Shown here one piece after another: positions 49,016 through 57,500 of a stretch of 57,500 nt of DNA; positions within the stretch are counted from its first letter, which is position 1, and every line of letters begins with the position of its first letter. The translations under genes were made by a program, and so were the position numbers. Source of the stretch: Chrysomallon squamiferum (lineage: Eukaryota; Mollusca; Gastropoda; Neomphalida; Peltospiridae); NCBI GenBank assembly GCA_012295275.1, contig CM022675.1, positions 10,919,516 through 10,977,015 of the forward strand, in the 5' to 3' direction. Below the pieces are notes generated by a model. That model made no database searches, was not told where the DNA came from, and saw only the letters and a program-made list of their open reading frames with translations.

Positions 49016-49500
49016 GAAAGGTAGATAGATAGATACATACGTGCATACATTATATACAACCTTTCTGTGTGTATTTGAGTAGATGTGTTTCTGAATATAA
49101 CCTTAAAGTCTGTTCTTTAAAAAAAAAAATCAAGCACTTGCATTTATTAACACAGACCACACGCACACAGAATATATCGTGTTTTTATTTATTTTATATT
49201 ATTTCTGTCTGTTTTATTATTGTTAACGAATGTTACATGCAAAACACGAAAACGTACAATGCGCTTTAAATACGTACAGAATAATTATCTGAACTGTAAA
49301 GACGGCTTTGTCTAATATATATATATATGTATATGTAAATGTATGTATATATGTATATATATATGTATATGTATATGTATATGTATCCTATACTCACATG
49401 GATACTTACGTACATACATACAAAGATTCAGTTATTTATAATGATAATGATGGTGATACAATAACAACAATAAAAGTAATAATGATGATGATGATGATAA
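49016..49500. other. Intronic AT-rich sequence with TATG repeats
   Basis: Unique at 49060-49310, TA and TATG units at 49315-49385, decayed GAT/AAT to 49510. No exon is recognised. Confidence 0.45.
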
Positions 49501-49524
49501 TAATAATAATTTTAATTATTTAAA

Positions 49525-49586
<62 letters not shown>

Positions 49587-49770
49587 TCTTGTACCCTGAT
49601 AAATAACTTTACATACTTGCATATTCGTTATTATTATTTCAACATACATTTTACAAACACAACTGCTGCTACCACTACTATAACCACCAACACCACCACA
49701 ACAACAACCACTACCACCACCACCACCATCAGAACTATCACCACGACGACCACCACAGCTACTACCACAC
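49501..49770. repeat. (ATT)n and degenerate (ACC)n
   Basis: ATT at 49527-49585 and ACC/ACA/ACT triplets at 49670-49770, including near-pure ACC at 49710-49728. ACC-type repeats are otherwise absent from the window. Confidence 0.88.
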
Positions 49771-50045
49771 ACAGCAGAGAAGCGAAGCTGCACACTATTA
49801 TTGTCACATTATCAGTTCGACGTAGTTAAAGCTATGAAGTTTGCGATCATCTGCTTACGTTTAATCTGACATTAATATATTACTAACATTAAACGTTTGA
49901 ATGTAAGGACGGTTTATGTGCCTGCTTCATGGCTGTTTTTTTTTTTTTTTATGGCGCTGTATCTTTATGAAATGTTTCGTCGAACCGTTTTATGGAATAC
50001 TAAAATCTTTACACTCGTTTTACTTTTTACCTGAGCAGAAAATGT
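49771..50045. other. Intronic unique sequence
   Basis: A T-run lies at 49935-49951. No exon is recognised. Confidence 0.4.
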
Positions 50046-50082
<37 letters not shown>

Positions 50083-50333
50083 CTTTTATAATTTATTTGT
50101 TGCTATTTATCATTTATTAACATTTTAAATGTCTCGTTTATCGGTAGAGAGATTTGTCTTTGAAAACTATTCATTTCAGAAACGTATTTGTAATCGTTAA
50201 TTGTAAAGGGTATAAATAATAATGAAGGACATAAAAAAAAGAAAAAAGAAGCGAAAAGAAAAAAAGAAAAAATTAGGAAAAGAAAGGTAAGAACACAGGC
50301 TGAAAAGAAAAAAAAAAAAAAAAAAAAAAATGA

Positions 50334-50401
<68 letters not shown>

Positions 50402-50405
50402 ATTC
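50046..50405. repeat. Poly-T, poly-A and (ATT)n tracts
   Basis: T-run at 50050-50077, A/GA-rich at 50230-50290, A-run at 50309-50330 and ATT at 50335-50400. Confidence 0.9.
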
Positions 50406-51060
50406 ATTATAATCATCAGCCACCGAATTTAGATTACTAGTAGTGGTATAGCACGAATATATTTGAAAATATGTTACTTTACCTTCATTTTATAGGTGAT
50501 ATAGACGAATTTACTGTTTAATTTTTGAACTTAAATTAATCTTTTGATGTGGATAGTAAATTACACACACACACACACTAACATATATATATATATATAT
50601 ATAATTATAATTGTCTCCTTAACAGTAATTATATTCACCACAGACACAAATACATGCATATACATACATACATACATACATATATATATATATATTGCTG
50701 ATACAGTCTACTTATCAATTATTAAACGAAATAAACTCAGACAATGAACATCGTCAGCTCTGTTTCTGAATATGAGAATTGAATTATGAATTATTGAAGT
50801 CACGGTTTAAACGAATCGGCCAAAAGATAATTTAAAATGCTTGAAACCAATTACGCTGTACATTATTTAAAAGACGATATTACGTACATCACACAACGTT
50901 TCAACTTACGAATACAGGCCCTGAAGGATATGTATTAATATAAATATGGGATCAAACTGTAACAGGAAAGAGTACTTAGATGGCAAAATTATAAATAGAA
51001 AGTAATGAAAAACAGTTACAGTTTTGAAGACTGTGATGGTTGTATTTATGCCGGTAACGA
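50406..51060. other. Intronic AT-rich sequence
   Basis: Short CA at 50563-50578, TA at 50583-50603, and CATA/TA at 50658-50695. The rest is unique. No exon is recognised. Confidence 0.42.
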
Positions 51061-51065
51061 TACTA

Positions 51066-51118
<53 letters not shown>

Positions 51119-51145
51119 ATGATGATGATGATGATGATAAAGATG
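51061..51145. repeat. (ATT)n-(GAT)n tract
   Basis: ATT at 51067-51116 followed by GAT at 51119-51140. Confidence 0.93.
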
Positions 51146-51415
51146 GCGATGATAATAATAAGAAAGCAAATTAGTGTATTTCTTTATTTAAATATTGTGT
51201 AATTTTATCTAGAAAAATATTGTAATAGGAGTAGGAATTTTTCAAAATACAAATAGAAATGGTAACATCCACACACACACACACACACATACTACATAAA
51301 TAAATAAATAAATAAATACATATTAGTATTAATGATATTCTAATTTTTCAGCTGGTAAACAGTTAATGTTTGACCGTATATATAGGTGTTAATATATGAC
51401 AAACAAACAAAGTAA
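51146..51415. other. Intronic spacer with CA and AAAT
   Basis: CA at 51270-51289 and AAAT at 51296-51318. Otherwise unique. Confidence 0.45.
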
Positions 51416-51512
51416 TAACAAAAATAAAATAAATAGGTAAATAAATAGGTAAATAAGTAAAAAGTAAATAAGTAAATAAACAAATAAAATAAAATAAATA
51501 AATAAATAAACA

Positions 51513-51570
<58 letters not shown>
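51416..51570. repeat. (AAAT)n/(GTAA)n then (AAT)n
   Basis: AAAT and GTAAATAA units at 51422-51515 switch to AAT at 51514-51568. Confidence 0.92.
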
Positions 51571-51572
<2 letters not shown>

Positions 51573-51793
51573 CTGTTAGTTAATAATAGTTTTCAAGCAA
51601 AAAATATATTTATAAAATCTAATTAAATTTCGATATCAAATTTCAGGCTTATGTGTGTCTAGACTACATTAAAAACAAAAGATACAAAACAATTAAAACG
51701 CACATAAAAATTTCAAGAATTTGACCATGATATTATTTGTAAATAGTATTCATAAATCTGTTCTTATTGGTGATAATAATGATGATGATAATA

Positions 51794-51835
<42 letters not shown>

Positions 51836-51985
51836 TGTTTATATTTAATATATTTCCGAAGCAATATTTTATATATAGAAATAGAAATCATAAATACTCA
51901 CTGAAATCAATTTAAAGGATTTTAATGCTTTTAATTTTATTTTATTTTATTTTATTTTATTTTATTTTATTTTATTTATTTGTTG
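51571..51985. repeat. (AAT)n and (ATTTT)n tracts with unique spacer
   Basis: About 200 unique bases, AAT at 51790-51834, then pure ATTTT pentamers at 51936-51978. Confidence 0.88.
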
Positions 51986-52415
51986 TTGGGTTTTTATTCG
52001 GGAAAGCGCTTTTACTTATATTTACTTATTTCTTTTTTCTATTTTTAATTAATTATTATTAACCACAGTAAAATACTGTTATATTTCATCAAACGTAATC
52101 ATAATAACAATATACATGTATATATGTATGAGATTTTTTCTTCTTTTAATAATAAAATATAAGTTATAACTGTTCCATTATTTCACACCTCAGTAAACAA
52201 TGATTTTATTTTACATTTTCACAAAATATAAAACGCATAATTTTTTTTTTTTTTTTTTTGTATATACTCCATTTACTTTTGTATGAATAAAACATATTTT
52301 TAGAAATTTGTGATAAAGAGAGTAAATAACAGTATATATCTATATCTATATATATATATATATATATATAGAGATAGATAGATAGATATAGATAGATAGA
52401 TATATATATATAATG
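51986..52415. repeat. Spacer, poly-T and (TA)n-(GATA)n
   Basis: Unique to about 52240, T-run at 52242-52259, then TA at 52333-52370 merging into GATA and TA to 52412. Confidence 0.85.
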
Positions 52416-52985
52416 CAATCTTCTTATGCATTATGATAAATAAGCATTATTTATTTTATTTATATTGTGTTTTAAATCATTTTTCTGTGCTATGCATATC
52501 ATTTAAATAAAACGTATATATTACATCTTAAACAGTATCGAAAATTTCATGGTATTGTATTTTAAACAGTATCATATATTCTAAGTATTCTGAACTACAT
52601 TTTATATTATATAGCAAAGATTAGTTATAAATAGTGCGTTTATTATTCGAATCGGGTGAAAATAAAAAAAAATAAACACAATTTCTGCCTGTGTAAAATA
52701 TAACTTGATTCTCACTGTTAATGCCTGCTTATTAGAAGGAGTTTACCATGACCCGAAAATGCAGCCGAGTTTCAAAGGGTTGAATATTTGTATTAAAATC
52801 TCATTATTAATTCATCACATTACGCAGCACTGAATCATTATGATTATTATTAATAAAAAAAAAATCCTTTTCACACCTACGTGCAAAAATTATTGATATT
52901 GTTGCTGTTGTTTCTGTCGTCGTTGTTGTTGTTCATGTAGTAGTAGCGATTAATACTACCACTGCTAGTGTTCCTACTGCAATAA
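52416..52985. other. Intronic AT-rich sequence
   Basis: Unique, with decayed GTT/ACT triplets from about 52895. No exon is recognised. Confidence 0.42.
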
Positions 52986-52989
52986 TTTC

Positions 52990-53050
<61 letters not shown>

Positions 53051-53315
53051 TGTGCTCTTGTTAGTAGTATTGACATTGTCTTTATTGTTACTGCTGCTGT
53101 TAATACTACTACTATTTTTACTGCTACTATTATTACTATTACTACTACTACTATTACTACTACTACTACTACTAATAATAATACTAATACCACTACTACT
53201 ACTAAATATTACTACTACTACCACTACTATTACTACTACTACTACCACTACTACTACCACTATTATTTTTAATATTAACATCAACATCATTTATTTATTT
53301 ATTTATTTATTTTAA
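52986..53315. repeat. (ATT)n and long degenerate (ACT)n
   Basis: ATT at 52990-53050, decayed ACT/GCT/ATT triplets at 53095-53275, then ATTT at 53289-53310. Confidence 0.9.
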
Positions 53316-53665
53316 AACGCGGTCAGGATAATGCGTGAGATTTTCCGATCAGCCCGTCGTACCTAATGTAACGCGCCGCTGTCACAGAGCCACACCTGAA
53401 AACGAATCGGCGGGTTGCCTGGCTTACAAAAACGCTATGATGAATCATCGTAAAGTATTTAAGATATAGATCAAACGAAAGGTTGTACCGCCGTGTTGAT
53501 CCGCTTCGTGTTCGTGTACAGAAAGTGTCTCATAGATCATACGACGGGCAAATCGCGCCAGACCTACTTTGTGAATTAGACTACGAAACGCACAACCGCG
53601 TGAAAAAAGCGCCGTCGCGAATTTTCAACGCGGTTTAAGAAAATCGTTTCATATCTGTTGTGTAT
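53316..53665. other. CpG-rich complex intronic island
   Basis: About 340 bases with the highest visible density of CG dinucleotides in the window, no microsatellite, and stops in all frames at short intervals. AACGCGGT occurs near both ends (53316 and 53629). No exon is recognised. It is a candidate CpG island or regulatory element. Confidence 0.45.
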
Positions 53666-53990
53666 ATATTTCTCACGGATACAATAGAGGGTGTTCTTCA
53701 TTCTTTTTCTTTGTTGGTTTATTTTTTATATATATTTTTTATTTTTTATATATTTTTTTTTTACAATGTATGATTTATCCCGTAAAGCCGGATAGCTAGA
53801 TTTAGTTATAATGATCGTAAACGGAAACTTTTTTTTTCTTTTTTTTTTTTTTTTTCTTTCTTTTTTTTTTGTGCGTTTTTTTTTTTTTTTTTCTTATTTA
53901 TTTATTTTTTTCTTTCTTTCTTTCTTTTAAAAAAAAAAAATATATATATATATATATATTTAATTTATATAATAATAATAATAACAAAGC
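53666..53990. repeat. T-rich block with A-run and TA
   Basis: T-rich at 53698-53765, T-runs with TTTC at 53830-53925, A-run and TA at 53929-53960, AAT at 53970-53985. Confidence 0.85.
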
Positions 53991-54595
53991 CGTTTCTGCT
54001 TATTTATACCAAACGCGAAGAAAAGATTTAACAACATTCTTAGGTCTACGCGAACTAGCGATCTGGTAGACGAAGGTAATGACTTTTTAAAGCGAAAAGG
54101 AATATGCAAATTGTAATAATGCGGAAAAGTATTTCGGTGAGAGGTTAAATTTCGTTTAATGTTACATAAATGATTCTGGAAGCCCGTGCACAATTTGTCA
54201 TTATGCAGTCGAACATAATCTTTCAGTGATAACAATATCGTATAGAAATCATTTCTATATTTACATGTGTGTGCAGTCCCACGTATCATGTTGTATAAAT
54301 GTATGGTTCAGAGCGCGTGAATTCTTGCTGCATATGAACACAATGTATCTGTCTTGCAACTTCGCTTGTAGAATGAAATAAACAGTATAATGCTACATAT
54401 ATATTATTATTGTAAAGATAGTGTATTTAAGCACAAGCACACTCACGTTCACACAAACGCACAGACAAATGCATGTATCTATTTAGAATATACAAAAGGA
54501 AAATAAAAGAAAAAAAGAAAAAGGCATGAAATTAAATAAATATTATGTGTGACAATGTACCGCATTTAGCATACAGGATCATGGGAAAAAATCAA
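53991..54595. other. Intronic unique sequence
   Basis: Normal complexity. A 109-residue minus frame (53960-54289) has mixed composition but no hexapeptide or known domain and is not called. Confidence 0.4.
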
Positions 54596-55655
<1,060 letters not shown>

Positions 55656-55675
55656 TATTGTTGTTGTTATTATTA

Positions 55676-55773
<98 letters not shown>

Positions 55774-55785
55774 ATTATTATTTTA
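55656..55785. repeat. ~110-base (ATT)n tract
   Basis: GTT and ATT lead in, then uninterrupted ATT at 55679-55772. Confidence 0.95.
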
Positions 55786-56060
55786 CTTTTTTTCATTTGT
55801 GAATAAATAAATTTTAATATACAAAAATGATATGTAAATAAAATATATGCATATATTTATACACTGTTACAAATGTTTGATTTGTTTTCCTTTCTGAGCG
55901 TTATTTAGTTTAAAATAACCAGATATTGTTTATCCCATTTTGCATTTATTTTATTTTCCATTGGTTTTGCTTATCTTAATTTTTATTTTCATTTTTATTT
56001 ATTTATTTATTCATACGATTATTTACATTGTGATCATCACTGGTTTCGTTGTTGTTGTCG
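55786..56060. other. Intronic AT-rich sequence
   Basis: Unique apart from a short ATTT run at 55994-56012. No exon is recognised. Confidence 0.4.
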
Positions 56061-56068
56061 CTGTTATT

Positions 56069-56128
<60 letters not shown>

Positions 56129-56370
56129 CATCATCATTATTATTATTAATATTATTTTATCATCATCGTCATCATGATTAGTGTTATTATCATTACTTCT
56201 ATTACAACTACAGCTACTACCACTAATAATAATATTACTACTAGTAGTATTTACCTATTTATTTATTTATTTATTTATTTATGTTTCTACTTTTACTCAC
56301 ATACTTACTAATATTTATATACTCATTTTTATACACTCATTTTTATATACTCATTTTTATATGTATTTTC
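56061..56370. repeat. (ATT)n/(ATC)n, (ATTT)n and ~16 bp tandem phrase
   Basis: ATT at 56070-56127, ATC/ATT to 56175, ATTT at 56256-56282, then the phrase ATACTCATTTTTAT in three to four tandem copies at about 56317-56361. Confidence 0.88.
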
Positions 56371-56735
56371 TTTTTTAATCCGCTTGAAAACAACCATCAA
56401 ATATACTGTTTTATTTTCCCTAACCTAGTACCTTATTTAACTCTTTATTTATCTTATTTTTATGGGTTGTTTTCGCTTTCGAATCCTAGCGGCACGTTTC
56501 CCTCTTTGTCTGGGAGGTTGAGCGTGTTTTATTTCGAATAAAAGACCGAGTTGATTTATTGAATTTAAATTCGCTTTCATCGGCGCGGGCTGCATTTTTC
56601 TAAAAGATTCTGTTTAATTCTGGAAATCCACTTTCCAAACGGAGCGAGAAGGAACAATTTATCACCATTAAATCCTGTGTTATTTGGCGTTTAACATCCC
56701 CGAATTACTCTGTGTGATTTTTTTTTTTTTTTTAT
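56371..56735. other. Complex intronic island
   Basis: 56475-56720 is non-repetitive with CpGs and includes TTTATTTCGAATAAA (56528-56542), a near-palindrome. No exon or hexapeptide is recognised. Confidence 0.42.
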
Positions 56736-57095
56736 TATTTATTCTTCTTCTTCGTTTCTGGGTTGTTGTTTTTTTTTTTTTTTTTTTTCAAACGTTATAA
56801 CTACTGACCCAAATGCTGCCTACTTTTAGAATTTTATTTTTAAAAAAGTTTACGTTTTTTTTTTTAAATGCGCGTGCTATTTTTTGGAAACTGTTGCTAT
56901 ATTCAGCGTGGTTTGGTTGATTAAGTAAGCATATTTGTGAAATTTATAAAAAAAGAAAATGAAGAAGAAGAAGAAGGAAAGAAGAGTATTTTTAGAATGA
57001 TCTGTTAGTGTTGTATGAACAGGTGTGAATTGGTGGGTTTGTTTGTTTGTTATTTTTTATTAGTTTAGTTGACGCTTTACATTCTTTCTTTCCTT
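56736..57095. other. T-rich intronic sequence
   Basis: T-runs at 56719-56733 and 56770-56788, GAA run near 56961-56975. No exon is recognised. Confidence 0.45.
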
Positions 57096-57102
57096 AATAG
57101 GA

Positions 57103-57142
<40 letters not shown>

Positions 57143-57290
57143 GTAGTAGTAGTAGTAGTAGTAGTAGTAGGAATAATAGTAGTAGTTTGAACTATATAGC
57201 ATGAACTGAGTTTCTATAACTTGGCTTAACGCAAATAATCTTTGGCGTTGTTTTATAAAGTCTAAAGACTCCTTTATTATTACTATTACG

Positions 57291-57341
<51 letters not shown>

Positions 57342-57500
57342 ATTACTATTATTATTATTATTATTATTATTAATTTTAATGTATTTAATATATCAAATGT
57401 AATACGGTATGTTTATATTATTTAAAATATTTGCAGAAATAATCTCTCTTTTTCCTTCTTTTTAAAGTATAATATAATTTACACAATGATAAAATTATTT
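57096..57500. repeat. (ATT)n-(TAG)n and (ATT)n tracts at window end
   Basis: ATT at 57103-57141 switches to TAG at 57141-57170. A second ATT tract lies at 57293-57371. The last 130 bases are unique AT-rich. Confidence 0.92.

Overview
This is animal genomic DNA and almost certainly comes from a lophotrochozoan, most likely a mollusc. The combination of one Hox exon inside an exceptionally microsatellite-rich, AT-rich, gene-poor landscape suggests a cephalopod such as an octopus or squid. The phylum-level call rests on the Hox gene. The cephalopod call is inference from genome texture, and no species can be read from the sequence.

The one gene I can support is the terminal, homeodomain-coding exon of a Hox gene on the minus strand (38713-39026). 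It has a splice acceptor after a poly-pyrimidine tract, a complete 60-residue Antennapedia-class homeodomain, the Lys-Leu-Thr-Gly-Pro motif just after the homeodomain that marks Lox5 of lophotrochozoans, and a short 39-residue tail ending in TAG. The upstream exon, which should carry the YPWM hexapeptide, was not found in the 18.4 kb between this exon and the window end, so the intron probably runs past 57500. Sequence below 38713 is 3' UTR and then intergenic DNA.

Layout: 1-37.6 kb is intergenic DNA downstream of Lox5. It is dominated by (GA/CT)n, (ATT/AAT)n, (ATTT/AAAT)n, (ACT/AGT)n, (GT)n, (GTAT)n, (GGAT)n and homopolymer tracts. Between them lie short islands of ordinary-complexity, CpG-containing sequence (for example 7.6-7.95, 9.56-9.96, 18.3-18.43, 21.3-21.6, 23.77-24.13, 30.34-30.77 and 33.25-33.6 kb). 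From 37.7 to 39.03 kb there is an island nearly free of microsatellites that holds the 3' flank and the homeobox exon. From 39.03 to 57.5 kb is Lox5 intron with the same repeat texture and further complex islands (42.0-42.5, 42.9-44.06, 47.94-48.49, 53.3-53.66 and 56.47-56.72 kb). These islands are the natural candidates for conserved Hox regulatory elements, but conservation cannot be judged from one sequence.

Nearly all long open frames are translations of microsatellites (poly-Leu, Ile, Asn, Ser-Leu, Arg-Glu and so on) and are not genes. I saw no tRNA, rRNA, CRISPR array or recognisable transposase. Dispersed repeats include an inverted pair of identical ~67 bp sequences next to CT/GA tracts, a possible degenerate MITE, a 35 bp minisatellite, a 68 bp tandem duplication and a decayed ~45 bp-period array.
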